Shown here: positions 44,951 through 53,748 of the stretch, in pieces
How the letters are laid out: each line of letters starts with the position of its first letter
Numbering within the stretch: the stretch's first letter is position 1
From: Deferribacter abyssi
GTDB taxonomy: Bacteria > Chrysiogenota > Deferribacteres > Deferribacterales > Deferribacteraceae
Direction of reading: 5' to 3'
Length of the DNA stretch: 64,000 bases
Assembly (NCBI RefSeq): GCF_049472655.1
Contig: NZ_JAQNCS010000004.1
Location: 62,001-126,000 of the forward strand
Notes under the pieces: model-generated
Told to the model about the DNA's origin: nothing
The model's input: the letters and a program-made list of their open reading frames with translations, nothing else
The model's database searches: none
Made by a program: the position numbers and the translations under genes

Positions 44951-45010
44951 GCCCGTGTAAATTAAGACATTAGGCATGTGTCAGTTTTTACTGATGCCTG
45001 TGTCTTGGGC
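44951..45010 (+). promoter_or_regulatory. Structured rpsB leader (candidate S2 autoregulatory element)
   Basis: A nested hairpin upstream of rpsB: GCCC 44951-44954 with GGGC 45007-45010; AAGACA 44964-44969 with TGTCTT 45001-45006; AGGCAT 44972-44977 with ATGCCT 44994-44999; CAGT 44982-44985 with ACTG 44990-44993. A competing hairpin ACACG-CC-CGTGT (44947-44958) uses the left outer arm. The rpsB ribosome site AAGGAGGA (45026-45033) follows. S2 is known to autoregulate rpsB-tsf in other bacteria. Confidence 0.6.
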
Positions 45011-45036
45011 GGAGGAATAACAAATAAGGAGGAACT

Positions 45037-45855
45037 ATGTCTTACATATCAATCAAAAATCTTTTGGAAGCCGGAGTGCATTTTGGTCATCAAACAAAAA
45101 GATGGAACCCAAAGATGGAAAAGTATGTCTTTGGGAAGAAAAACGGTATTTACATTATCGATCTTCAAAAGACGGTGCAATGTTTCAATCAGGCTTATGA
45201 GTTTATCAGAGATATGGTCAAAAATGGTTCTACAATACTTTTTGTCGGGACCAAAAAACAGGCTCAAGAAGCAATTAAAGAAGCAGCTGAAAAGTGCCAA
45301 AGTTTTTATGTTAATAACAGATGGCTTGGTGGTACATTAACTAATTTTCAAACTATTAAAACTAGAATACAAAGACTCAAAGAATTAGAAGAAATGTTCA
45401 ATTCAGGATATATAAAAAATTATTCAAAAAAAGAAGCTGCTAGGTTGAAAAAAGAATACGAAAAACTCAAAAAAAATCTTTACGGTATTAAAGATATGGA
45501 AGATATACCTGACATACTTTTTATAATTGATATAAAAAGAGAAATGAACGCTGTATTAGAAGCTAAAAAACTTGGAATACCAATTGTAGCAATTGTTGAT
45601 ACAAATTGTGATCCAGATTTAGTAGATTTTCCAATTCCTGGTAACGATGATGCTATTAGAGCATGTCAGCTTATTTCTGGGAAAATTGCTGATGCAGTTC
45701 TTGAAGGAAAACAACTAAGAGAAGAAGAACTATTAGAAGAAATTAGATCTGCTAACGAACAAAAAGATGACGATGAAGATATCCCTGTTGATGAAATAGT
45801 AGAAAGCGAAGAAACAAACGTAGAAGAAAAAGAAGAAGTTAAGGAGGAAAAATAA
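45037..45855 (+). CDS. rpsB: 30S ribosomal protein S2
   Basis: Structural protein of the small subunit, 272 residues. SIKNLLEAGVHFGHQTKRWNPKM and YIIDLQKTVQCFNQAYEFIRD and FVGTKKQAQEAIKEAA and VDTNCDPDLVDFPIPGNDDAIRA are diagnostic. The last 40 residues are a very acidic low-complexity tail (Glu/Asp/Lys), as in several S2 proteins. It precedes tsf, overlapping by one base. Confidence 0.97.
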   Translation: MSYISIKNLLEAGVHFGHQTKRWNPKMEKYVFGKKNGIYIIDLQKTVQCFNQAYEFIRDMVKNGSTILFVGTKKQAQEAIKEAAEKCQSFYVNNRWLGGTLTNFQTIKTRIQRLKELEEMFNSGYIKNYSKKEAARLKKEYEKLKKNLYGIKDMEDIPDILFIIDIKREMNAVLEAKKLGIPIVAIVDTNCDPDLVDFPIPGNDDAIRACQLISGKIADAVLEGKQLREEELLEEIRSANEQKDDDEDIPVDEIVESEETNVEEKEEVKEEK

Positions 45856-46511
45856 TGGCACAAATTACTGCAGCAATGGTAAAAGAGCTTAGAGAAAAAA
45901 CTGGCGCAGGGATGATGGACTGCAAAAAGGCTCTACAAGAAACAAACGGAGATATTGAAAAAGCTGTGGAATTCTTAAGAAAGAAAGGGCTTGCTGATGC
46001 TGCTAAAAAATCAAGTAGAATTGCAGCAGAAGGGCTAGTAGTATCATATATTCACGGTGGTGGCAAAATAGGAGTACTGGTTGAAGTAAATTGTGAGACT
46101 GATTTTGTTGCTAGAACTGACGAATTTAAAGAATTGTGTCATGATATCGCTATGCATATTTGTGCTTCAAATCCTCTCTATGTTTCCAAAGATGAAGTAC
46201 CACAAGAAGTAATCGAAAAAGAAAAAGAAATTTATACTGCTAAAGCAAAAGAACAAGGTAAACCTGACCATATAATTGAAAAAATAGTAGAAGGACAAAT
46301 TAAAAAATATTTAGAAAGCATATGTCTTCTTGATCAGCCTTTTGTAAAAAACCCTGATGTAACAGTATCTCAACATATTGCTGAAAAAATCGCAAAAATT
46401 GGTGAAAACATAAAAGTTAGAAGATTTGTAAGATATCAACTCGGTGAGGGTATCGAAAAAAAGCAGGAAAATTTCGTAGAAGAGGTGATGAAACAAGTGA
46501 AAGGGGCCTAG
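45855..46511 (+). CDS. tsf: Elongation factor Ts
   Basis: Guanine-nucleotide exchange factor of EF-Tu, 218 residues, the short form with fewer core repeats. The N-terminal VKELREKTGAGMMDCKKALQE and the TDFV signature in VEVNCETDFVARTDEFKEL that displaces Mg-GDP are present. Ends GEGIEKKQENFVEEVMKQV. The rpsB-tsf pair is universal. Confidence 0.96.
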   Translation: MAQITAAMVKELREKTGAGMMDCKKALQETNGDIEKAVEFLRKKGLADAAKKSSRIAAEGLVVSYIHGGGKIGVLVEVNCETDFVARTDEFKELCHDIAMHICASNPLYVSKDEVPQEVIEKEKEIYTAKAKEQGKPDHIIEKIVEGQIKKYLESICLLDQPFVKNPDVTVSQHIAEKIAKIGENIKVRRFVRYQLGEGIEKKQENFVEEVMKQVKGA

Positions 46512-46572
46512 ATTATTGCCCTTTAGAAGTTTCATTAAAAGTTTTAAGTAGATTAAATAATAAATAAAGCAT

Positions 46573-46601
46573 AAACCGCAAGCTAGTCTTGCGGTTTTTT
46601 T
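46573..46601 (+). terminator. Terminator of rpsB-tsf
   Basis: AAACCGCAAG (46573-46582) pairs perfectly with CTTGCGGTTT (46588-46597), followed by a run of T. Confidence 0.92.
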
Positions 46602-46722
46602 AATTATAAATTATCTAGCTTGTTTTTATTTATCAAAAAAAACAAAAACATTATAATCTATAGGAACTACCTATATAATTTGTACTTTAGAAAATCATTC
46701 CAGAAATTTTCTCAATAAATTA

Positions 46723-46763
46723 TTGACACATCACAGTGTTACTGCTATCAAAATTCGTAACAC
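46723..46763 (+). promoter_or_regulatory. NikR-type operator over the nickel transporter promoter
   Basis: Perfect inverted repeat GTGTTAC (46736-46742), 14 bp, GTAACAC (46757-46763). A TTGACA (46723-46728) stands just to the left with TATCAA (46746-46751) 17 bp on, inside the operator gap. GTGTTAC-N13/14-GTAACAC is the NikR motif predicted for delta-proteobacteria; bound NikR would cover the -10 box and shut off nikKMLQO when nickel is sufficient. Confidence 0.85.
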
Positions 46764-46780
46764 TATAATGGAGGTTTAAG

Positions 46781-47542
46781 ATGAAAAAATTTTTTATTAT
46801 TACTTTAGCAATTGTATTTTTTTCAGTGGGAAATGCTTTTGCTCACTTTCAAATGATTATACCAAATACTGATGTAATCACATCAAGCAAATACTTAAAT
46901 CTGAAACTAAATTATATTTTCATGCATCCATTTGAACAAAGTTATTTGAATATGGTGGCTCCCATTGAAGCAGGAGTGTATTTCAATGGTAAAAAACATA
47001 TTTTTACAAAATCACTGACATCTTATAAAATAAACGACAAGTTGGCATGGAAATCAGCTTATAAAGTCAAAAGACCTGGCGATTACATCTTTTATGTTAT
47101 ACCAAAACCTTATTTTGAGCCTGCAGAAGAAATTTTTATACAACACATAACAAAAGTTGTAGTCAATTCTTTCTATTTAGAAAATGGTTGGGATAAAAAA
47201 ATAGGTTTAAAAGCAGAAATAGTACCTCTTACTAGACCATATGGTTTGTGGAAAGGGAATACTTTTAGAGGAATGGTATTAAAAGATGGTAAACCTGTTC
47301 CTTTTGCTGAAGTTGAAGTAGAAATCTTTAATGATAAAGGGATAAAAGCACCAAATGACACATTTATAACTCAAGTAATCAAAACTGATGCAAACGGTAT
47401 ATTTACATACAGCTTTCCATTCGCAGGCTGGTGGGGTTTTGCTGCATTGATGGAAGGAGATAAAATGATTGAAAAAGATGGAAAAAAATACCCTGTTGAA
47501 CTTGGTGCAGTTTTCTGGCTTAAAGTTTACGATACAAAATAA
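46781..47542 (+). CDS. nikK: Nickel ECF transporter extra component NikK (DUF4198)
   Basis: A 253-residue exported protein. The signal peptide (IITLAIVFFSVGNAFA) ends just before HFQMIIP, so the mature protein starts with His. The body ends with FRGMVLKDGKPVPFAEVEVE and DANGIFTYSFPFAGWWGF, a DUF4198/carboxypeptidase-regulatory-like beta fold. This family (NikK) accompanies NikM/NikL in nickel ECF transporters. It lies under a NikR-type operator and leads nikK-M-L-Q-O. Confidence 0.85.
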   Translation: MKKFFIITLAIVFFSVGNAFAHFQMIIPNTDVITSSKYLNLKLNYIFMHPFEQSYLNMVAPIEAGVYFNGKKHIFTKSLTSYKINDKLAWKSAYKVKRPGDYIFYVIPKPYFEPAEEIFIQHITKVVVNSFYLENGWDKKIGLKAEIVPLTRPYGLWKGNTFRGMVLKDGKPVPFAEVEVEIFNDKGIKAPNDTFITQVIKTDANGIFTYSFPFAGWWGFAALMEGDKMIEKDGKKYPVELGAVFWLKVYDTK

Positions 47543-47553
47543 GAGTCGTTCCC

Positions 47554-48120
47554 ATGCATATTGCTGATGGTATTTTAAATGCAAAAGTAGTTATAGGAGC
47601 CGATCTAATAGCTGCGGCTCCTCTTATTTACTCAGTATATAAAATCACTTATAAAGAACTACCTAAAACTGCACTTATGTCTACGCTTTTCTTTGTAGCA
47701 TCATTCATCCATGTTCCATTAGGCCCTACATCTATTCATTTAGTTCTTAATGGTATTTTAGGTATTATTTTAGGAATTCATTCAATATCTGCAATTTTTG
47801 TGGCTTTGCTACTACAATTTCTACTTTTTGGTTATGGTGGTTTAACAACTCTTGGATTAAATACCTTAAACATGTTTGCTGGAGCAGTAGCAGCATATTA
47901 CATTTATAGAGGGACAAAATTGAGTGCTTTTCTATCAGGTTTTTTGGCTGTATTTGTTTCTGCTACTTTTCTATCATTATCACTCGCATTGAGTGGTAAA
48001 AAATTTTTAGAAGTTGCTTACGCCTCATTCATTGCTCATTTCCCACTAATGATTATAGAAGGTATTGTTACAATGTTTATCGTTGAATATTTAAAAAAGT
48101 TATGGGGGCACATTAAATGA
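47554..48120 (+). CDS. nikM: Nickel ECF transporter S-component NikM (CbiM family)
   Basis: A 188-residue membrane protein with about six helices. It starts MHIADGILNAKVVIG; in CbiM/NikM the free N-terminal amine and His2 bind the metal ion, so the ATG at 47554 is fixed by function although no strong ribosome site is visible. HVPLGPTSIHLVLNGILGII is the family loop. It overlaps nikL by 4 bp. Confidence 0.92.
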   Translation: MHIADGILNAKVVIGADLIAAAPLIYSVYKITYKELPKTALMSTLFFVASFIHVPLGPTSIHLVLNGILGIILGIHSISAIFVALLLQFLLFGYGGLTTLGLNTLNMFAGAVAAYYIYRGTKLSAFLSGFLAVFVSATFLSLSLALSGKKFLEVAYASFIAHFPLMIIEGIVTMFIVEYLKKLWGHIK

Positions 48121-48596
48121 AAAGATTTTTTATAATTTTATCCTTTTTATCAATTCTTATATCAAATTCTTTCGCACACAAATTAAACATTTTTGCTTAT
48201 ACTGAAAATGGTAAAATTTTTATCAGCACATATTTTGTAGACGGTACTCCTTGCAAAAACTGTACAATAGCATTGTATAAAGATAACAATAAAATCTTAA
48301 ACGCCAAAACAGACAACAATGGTGAATTTTCTACTGATATGAAATGGAAAGAACCTATCAAAATAGTAGTTGAAGAAACTCTTGGTCACAAGGGAGAATT
48401 TGTATTGGAAGGGGATACACCCGCTGATAGTAAAGAATCAACTTCGATAAAAACTACAGAATCATATAATAAAGAAATGTTGCAAAAACTAATTGATGAA
48501 GAATTAGATAAAAAGCTTAAATACATAAAAATTTATATTGGAATAGCTACCCTTTTAGGGGTTTTCGGAATTCTTAGATTATTTAAAAAGAAATAA
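48117..48596 (+). CDS. nikL: Nickel ECF transporter component NikL
   Basis: A 159-residue protein with signal peptide ending SFA before HKLNIFAY, again leaving an N-terminal His, an extracytoplasmic domain with a CKNC pair (TPCKNCTIALYKDN), a linker, and a C-terminal membrane helix (IYIGIATLLGVFGILRLF). This matches NikL/CbiN-like components of Ni/Co ECF transporters, which aid substrate transfer to NikM. Confidence 0.82.
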   Translation: MKRFFIILSFLSILISNSFAHKLNIFAYTENGKIFISTYFVDGTPCKNCTIALYKDNNKILNAKTDNNGEFSTDMKWKEPIKIVVEETLGHKGEFVLEGDTPADSKESTSIKTTESYNKEMLQKLIDEELDKKLKYIKIYIGIATLLGVFGILRLFKKK

Positions 48597-48597
48597 A

Positions 48598-49257
48598 ATG
48601 AATTTTAATTTTCTTTTTTTATCTATAATTTTTTACACATTTACCATTGCTTTTAAAATTAACTTTTTTATCATTGATATTTTACCAATTTTTATATTAG
48701 CTTTTTTGAATATCAGGAAAATAAAACTTTTTAAATTTTTAATTTATCTTATGAAGCTAAACATATTCATTTTTTTTCTTATGATAACTGTATACATTTT
48801 CCATCGTGACACTAGTTTTATTAAATTAATATTCATAAGAGTGAATTTAATAACCATCTTCAATCTATTTATAATCCTCTCTCACCAAAAACATGAGATT
48901 TTTTGCTCTATGGTTCATTTAAAAATCCCATGGAAACTTAAAGCATTATTGATATTTTCTTTCAAATACATTGACATATTTTCTTCAGAAAAAGACAAGT
49001 TATTAGAAACGTTAAAAATAAGAAATTTTAAAGCAAAAACAAACTTATTAACATATAAAACAATGGCATCAATTATAGGAGCATTGATTCACAGAGCATT
49101 TCTTAAAGCTCAAACATTGCAAGATGCACTTATTATAAAAAATTTTAACGGTAAGTTTTACTCTCTTTCAAAATCTTCCACCAACTTAAGTGATTATCTT
49201 TTACTCATTGCAACATTTACAATATTCATTTATAATATATTTGGTTATAAAATATGA
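48598..49257 (+). CDS. nikQ: ECF transporter transmembrane T-component NikQ
   Basis: A 219-residue, strongly hydrophobic membrane protein. Like other CbiQ/EcfT proteins it has four or five helices and a cytoplasmic coupling part; LLETLKIRNFKAKTNLLTYK and AQTLQDALIIKNFNG fit the Arg-rich coupling helices (the usual A-R-G motif is degraded: KIRNF and IIKNF). Identified mainly from position between NikL and NikO. Confidence 0.78.
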   Translation: MNFNFLFLSIIFYTFTIAFKINFFIIDILPIFILAFLNIRKIKLFKFLIYLMKLNIFIFFLMITVYIFHRDTSFIKLIFIRVNLITIFNLFIILSHQKHEIFCSMVHLKIPWKLKALLIFSFKYIDIFSSEKDKLLETLKIRNFKAKTNLLTYKTMASIIGALIHRAFLKAQTLQDALIIKNFNGKFYSLSKSSTNLSDYLLLIATFTIFIYNIFGYKI

Positions 49258-49913
49258 GTTGCTCTCTTCAGTTAAAAAACATATCTTACACGACAGAAGA
49301 TAAAACACTTATTTTTAAAGATGTAAACCTCCATATTAAACATAGAGATAAAATAGCTATTGTTGGACCAAACGGAGCAGGTAAAACAACCCTTTTAAAA
49401 ATAATTAGTGGACTTAAAAAACCAAAAACAGGTGAAATCTATATTTTTGATAACAAAATTAAAAATGATGAGGATTTTGACGATGTACGCAAAAAGATAG
49501 GATTTCTTTTTCAAAACTCTGATGACCAATTTATTTTCCCTATAGTGAAAGATGATATTGCCTTTGGTCTTTTTAACCTAGGTTTTCATAAAGAGGAAGT
49601 AGAAAAAAAAGTCGAATACATTATGTACAAACTAGAAATAAGTCATCTCGCTGACAAATCCACTTTTAAACTATCAGGTGGGGAAAAAAAATTAGTTGCT
49701 CTTGCTGGTATACTTGTGTGTGAACCAGAAATTTTACTTTTAGATGAACCAACAACAGCACTTGATGAGAATGCCATAAATAAAATTTGTAATATATTAA
49801 AATCATTAGATAAAACATTACTTATCGTTTCTCATAATCTAGAATTTGTTAAAGAAGTTACTTATTCACAATATGTTTTAAAAAAAGAAGGGCTATACAG
49901 TTTAAAAGTGTAA
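49254..49913 (+). CDS. nikO: ECF transporter ATPase NikO
   Basis: A 219-residue ABC ATPase of the CbiO/EcfA type. Walker A GPNGAGKTTLLKII, Q-loop FLFQNSDDQFIFP (typical ECF form), signature LSGGEKKLVALAG, Walker B ILLLDEPTTALD and H-loop IVSHNLEF. It powers nickel uptake with NikQ/NikM. The start overlaps nikQ by 4 bp. Only one ATPase gene is present, so a homodimer is likely. Confidence 0.92.
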   Translation: MSCSLQLKNISYTTEDKTLIFKDVNLHIKHRDKIAIVGPNGAGKTTLLKIISGLKKPKTGEIYIFDNKIKNDEDFDDVRKKIGFLFQNSDDQFIFPIVKDDIAFGLFNLGFHKEEVEKKVEYIMYKLEISHLADKSTFKLSGGEKKLVALAGILVCEPEILLLDEPTTALDENAINKICNILKSLDKTLLIVSHNLEFVKEVTYSQYVLKKEGLYSLKV

Positions 49914-50116
49914 ATTTATTTTATTAAAAAGTAAAATTTTAATTATTATATAATAAAAATGCTTAGAAGTAATACTTCATGATACGCAAGTAATTATTTC
50001 TCAAAACTCAAAACACATCTTCATACGAAAATCAAACAACAAGTAGTAAAATAATCTGTTTACTATAAATGTGTTTTGCATAAAACAAAATTGTAAATCA
50101 AAATACTCTTACCCTT

Positions 50117-50782
50117 TTACTTAGTAACAAATTTATAAACAATATTTCTTTCAAGTTTCTTCAGCTGTTTCTTTGTATACAGATGCATTTTTAAGACATT
50201 GTATACCCTATTCACTTCTGATTTAAGATGTTTTAAATCCTTTGAATTATCAATAATAAAATTAGCATAAACAACTTTTTCTTCGTATGGCATCTGAGAT
50301 GCAATAATCTTTTCGGCTAGTCTCACATCTATACCATCCCTTTTTAATAGCCTTTCTAACTGACTTCTTTTATCAACATAAACTAAAATAATCCCATCAA
50401 ATCTATTAAAACTATTTTTTTCAATAATCAATGCGGCTTGAGTTAAAATTATAGCCTGCGAATCTCTCCCTTTTATTTCTGATATCAGTTTTTTTTCGTA
50501 GTCCCTAATTGCAGGATGTACAATTTGCTCCAATTTAATCCTTTTTGAATCATCATTAAAAACAATTTCTTTTAACTTTCTTCTATCAATCTCACCATTT
50601 TCATCAAGTATTTTTTCACTAAAAACATTTAAAATATTAAAATACGTACTTTCTCCTTTTTTCATTACAATCCTACTTATTACATCTGCATCAATAGTAT
50701 AACACCCTAAAGACTCAAACATTTTTGCCACTGTTGATTTGCCTGAAGCTATATTACCAGTAAGACCTAAGTACAAACTCAT
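50117..50782 (-). CDS. coaE: Dephospho-CoA kinase CoaE
   Basis: Last step of coenzyme A synthesis, 221 residues. Walker A GLTGNIASGKSTVAKMF, IDADVISRIVMKKG, HPAIRDYEKKLI and the lid LLKRDGIDVRLAEKIIASQMP are diagnostic. The basic C-terminal extension (LYTKKQLKKLERNIVYKF) is a little longer than average. Overlaps the YkgJ-like gene by 4 bp. Confidence 0.93.
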   Translation of the reverse strand: MSLYLGLTGNIASGKSTVAKMFESLGCYTIDADVISRIVMKKGESTYFNILNVFSEKILDENGEIDRRKLKEIVFNDDSKRIKLEQIVHPAIRDYEKKLISEIKGRDSQAIILTQAALIIEKNSFNRFDGIILVYVDKRSQLERLLKRDGIDVRLAEKIIASQMPYEEKVVYANFIIDNSKDLKHLKSEVNRVYNVLKMHLYTKKQLKKLERNIVYKFVTK

Positions 50783-51027
50783 TCCACACCATAAATTTTT
50801 TTCATCACTTTTATTTTATCTTCAAAAGACAAACTAGAAATGAGTACACATATTTCATCTGGCTGGAAATCTCTACAAACAGCAGGTCGATTTTTATAAT
50901 TTTTACACTTACCATCTTTTGAAAGGTGCTTACAAGATGAAAGCGACGGCTTTTTCAATGTGGAAATATCAAAAAAGTAACAACAAATCCCACACTGCAA
51001 ACAGTCAATATTATTCTTTACTGACAT
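50779..51027 (-). CDS. YkgJ-like cysteine cluster protein
   Basis: An 82-residue Zn/Fe-chelating protein of the YkgJ type. Cysteines appear as CLQCGICCYFF (CxxCxxCC), then SSCKHLSKDGKCKNYKNRPAVCRDF, which is the family pattern. The function of the family is unknown. It overlaps both neighbours (coaE and FAH-family gene). Confidence 0.85.
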   Translation of the reverse strand: MSVKNNIDCLQCGICCYFFDISTLKKPSLSSCKHLSKDGKCKNYKNRPAVCRDFQPDEICVLISSLSFEDKIKVMKKIYGVE

Positions 51028-51772
51028 AATTTCTTAGTTTACCAATACCTTCTACTTCAACCTCAACCACATCTCCTGGCTTAAGCTCACCCACACCTTC
51101 AGGTGTCCCAGTAGCTATTACATCCCCAGGATATAGTGTCATAACTTTAGATATAAAAGAAATTAAGTATGGAACTTTAAAAATCATATCTTTTGTATTT
51201 CCATTTTGCCTTAACTCACCGTTTACATAGCTTTTAACAAATAAACTATCGAAATTTCCAAATTCTGTCTCTATAAAAGGACCTAAAGGGGCAAAGGTAT
51301 CAAACGATTTTCCTCTTGTGAACTTATTTTCTTTTTTCTGAATATCTCTTGCTGTTACATCATTAAAGCAAGTATAACCCAAAATATAATCAAGAGCTTC
51401 CTCTTCACTCACATCTTTACATCTTTTTTTAATAACAACGGCTAATTCAGCCTCATAATCTACTCGTTTTGATTGATCAGGATATATTATAATTCCTTCA
51501 TGATAATTGAGAGCAGAATTTGGCTTTAGGAATATAAGAGGTTCTTCTGGCACATCATTTCCCAATTCTTTTGCATGATCAACATAATTCCTACCAATAC
51601 ATACAATTTTTGATGGAATTACTGGGGGTAAAAAGTGTATCTCATCATACTCATAAACTTCATCAATAACTGCAAAACTATCAAAAAAAGAACCTAAAAC
51701 GCGTCTGACTTTCCCATCAATATAAACACCTTTTTTCTCTACATCTCCAGTCTTAAATCTAAGTAATTTCAC
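51011..51772 (-). CDS. Fumarylacetoacetate hydrolase family protein
   Basis: A 253-residue FAH-fold enzyme. KIVCIGRNYVDHAKELGND, EPLIFLKPNSALNYHEG, VDYEAELAVVIKKRCKDV (metal Glu) and FNDVTARDIQKKENKFTRGKS are typical, ending DVIATGTPEGVGELKPGD. Such proteins act as acylpyruvate hydrolases or oxaloacetate decarboxylase/tautomerases; the exact substrate is unclear. Operon member with pcm and coaE. Confidence 0.88.
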   Translation of the reverse strand: MKLLRFKTGDVEKKGVYIDGKVRRVLGSFFDSFAVIDEVYEYDEIHFLPPVIPSKIVCIGRNYVDHAKELGNDVPEEPLIFLKPNSALNYHEGIIIYPDQSKRVDYEAELAVVIKKRCKDVSEEEALDYILGYTCFNDVTARDIQKKENKFTRGKSFDTFAPLGPFIETEFGNFDSLFVKSYVNGELRQNGNTKDMIFKVPYLISFISKVMTLYPGDVIATGTPEGVGELKPGDVVEVEVEGIGKLRNYVSKE

Positions 51773-51784
51773 TGTTTCCTCCCT

Positions 51785-52432
51785 TCATTCTTTAAATCCT
51801 TTATCCCCTCTCAAAGGTACAAAAATACAATTAAAATATATTTCTTTGTCAATTTTATTTTTTAATTTTTTATATTTTACAAGTTGTTGTGTATGCATTG
51901 GTCCTTCAGGCACTACAATACATCCATCATCATTTAATTGATTAAACAACTCTAAAGGCACTTTTTCCACAGCAGCTGTAATTATAATTTTATCAAAAGG
52001 AGCAAACTCTTTCAATCCAAAGCCACCATCTCCACAAACTACTTTCACATTATCTATCCCTGCTTTTTTTAAGTTATCTTTTGCAAACTTAGCAAGTTCT
52101 GGTATTAATTCAATAGAGTAAATGAATTTACATAATTTTGAAGCAATTGCAGCCTGATAACCTGAACCACTTCCAATTTCTAATAAAATATCATTTTTGC
52201 AAAGATTAAGTAGCTCAGTCATTTTAGCTACAATATATGGTTGAGAAATAGTTTGTCCATAACCTATAGGTAAAGGCGAATCATCATAAGCATTATATCT
52301 ATATTTTTCAATAACAAAGAGTTCTCTTGGTACCTGCAAAAAAGCTTCAATAACATTCTCATCCCTTATATCTCTGCCAGCCAACTGCATTTCAACCATT
52401 TTTTGACGTAACTTTATAAAATCGACTGTCAC
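51785..52432 (-). CDS. pcm: Protein-L-isoaspartate O-methyltransferase
   Basis: Repairs isoaspartyl residues with SAM, 215 residues. Family marks: MVEMQLAGRDIRDENVIEAF, RELFVIEKYRYNAYDDSPLP, IGYGQTISQPYIVAKMTELL, and the SAM-binding LLEIGSGSGYQAAIASKL. Length normal. Start overlaps the stop of nicotinate phosphoribosyltransferase. Confidence 0.95.
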   Translation of the reverse strand: MTVDFIKLRQKMVEMQLAGRDIRDENVIEAFLQVPRELFVIEKYRYNAYDDSPLPIGYGQTISQPYIVAKMTELLNLCKNDILLEIGSGSGYQAAIASKLCKFIYSIELIPELAKFAKDNLKKAGIDNVKVVCGDGGFGLKEFAPFDKIIITAAVEKVPLELFNQLNDDGCIVVPEGPMHTQQLVKYKKLKNKIDKEIYFNCIFVPLRGDKGFKE

Positions 52433-53592
52433 GTTAAAAACCTTTTCAGCCCCTCAAATTGTGATATTACTCTTTCTCTAATTTTATCAATATCTTCATT
52501 AATTAAAATTTTACCATTTTCCATCACTTTTCTTGTTATCATTTTCATTTTTTCTCCGCAATTACAAAACAGTACAGCCTCTTTTTCTATTGAGTAGGTT
52601 TGACATAAACACTTGTCACATTGATATACGTACTTAAAACCGGACATTTTACCTTTCTTACTTAATGGTTTACCATCGATTTCAACAATATCCATAGAAT
52701 AATCCATAACTTTAGCATTCGAAATGCTCGTTCCAACTCCAAAACCATCTATCACAGATTTCAAATCTTTAATACTTTCTTCATCCAATCCACCACTTGC
52801 AAATATTTTCACATGATTAAATCCTCTAATATCCAACTCCCACCTTATTTCTTCTGCAATTTTCTTTAAATTACCTCTTCTTGAACTTGGTGTATCCAAA
52901 CGTATCCCATATAGCCTGTCTCTCAAATATTCAGCCACCCTTATTGCCTCAAATCTCTCATCGCCAAATGTATCTACAAGAGCTATTCTTTTAACATTCT
53001 GATCAATATAAGCATCAAAAAGCTTCATGGTTTCTAAACCATCTCCCACCTGTATAATCAAAGCATGAGGAACTGTCCCTGACGCCTCTTTACCTATAAG
53101 TTTTTCTGCAAATACAACTGAAAACCCATCACAGCCACCAATATATGCATATTTATCTACCATACCAGAAATAGCTGGATGAACCCTTCTAGCACCAAAA
53201 CTCAAAACAATCTTATCCTCTGCAGCAATCTTACACATTGCTGCTTTTGTTGTAATACCTGATGAATGACAGATAAATCCTAATATAGCAGTCTCATAAA
53301 TTCCAAAATTAAGATAATTCCCCACAATTGTCATAACAGGAATATTTTCAAAAAAAACATTCCCTTCAGGAATAGCATATACGTCCACTGGTTTATCTTC
53401 TAACAATTTTAACACATTATAAAGTCCTGTAAACAAGCCAAAAGGATACCCTTTTGGCATCCCTTTTTGTGCCACTTCCATTGTAATTTTCTTATTAATG
53501 TTACATTTTTTTAAAATCTCTTCTGTTCTCAAAAAATATACATCGGTGGTAAGCCCTTTTAAAATATCATCCACTGTTGGTATATCAAACAT
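52429..53592 (-). CDS. Nicotinate phosphoribosyltransferase with C-terminal zinc ribbon
   Basis: Converts nicotinate to NaMN for NAD synthesis; about 387 residues. DIPTVDDILKGLTTDVYFLR, VLSFGARRVHPAISGMVDKY, GTVPHALIIQVGD, RLDTPSSRRGNLKKI and IFASGGLDEESIKDL are characteristic of the short archaeal/Thermoplasma-like type. A C-terminal zinc ribbon is added, with Cys in YQCDKCLCQTYS and FCNCGEKMK. ATG at 53592 (AAAGGAGTAGGG before it) is chosen over the longer frame. First gene of a minus-strand operon with pcm, FAH, YkgJ-like and coaE. Confidence 0.88.
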   Translation of the reverse strand: MFDIPTVDDILKGLTTDVYFLRTEEILKKCNINKKITMEVAQKGMPKGYPFGLFTGLYNVLKLLEDKPVDVYAIPEGNVFFENIPVMTIVGNYLNFGIYETAILGFICHSSGITTKAAMCKIAAEDKIVLSFGARRVHPAISGMVDKYAYIGGCDGFSVVFAEKLIGKEASGTVPHALIIQVGDGLETMKLFDAYIDQNVKRIALVDTFGDERFEAIRVAEYLRDRLYGIRLDTPSSRRGNLKKIAEEIRWELDIRGFNHVKIFASGGLDEESIKDLKSVIDGFGVGTSISNAKVMDYSMDIVEIDGKPLSKKGKMSGFKYVYQCDKCLCQTYSIEKEAVLFCNCGEKMKMITRKVMENGKILINEDIDKIRERVISQFEGLKRFLT

Positions 53593-53748
53593 ATCCCTAC
53601 TCCTTTTCAAATAATTATATACTAAAATTGAAATTTGTGAATTATAAAATATGGTAGTTATCACTAAAAAAGTGGCAACTAAAAATTTTGTTGAATTTTA
53701 CTGATTTTTTAATATTTTACTTAAAGCACCATGTTGGGAGGATGATAA

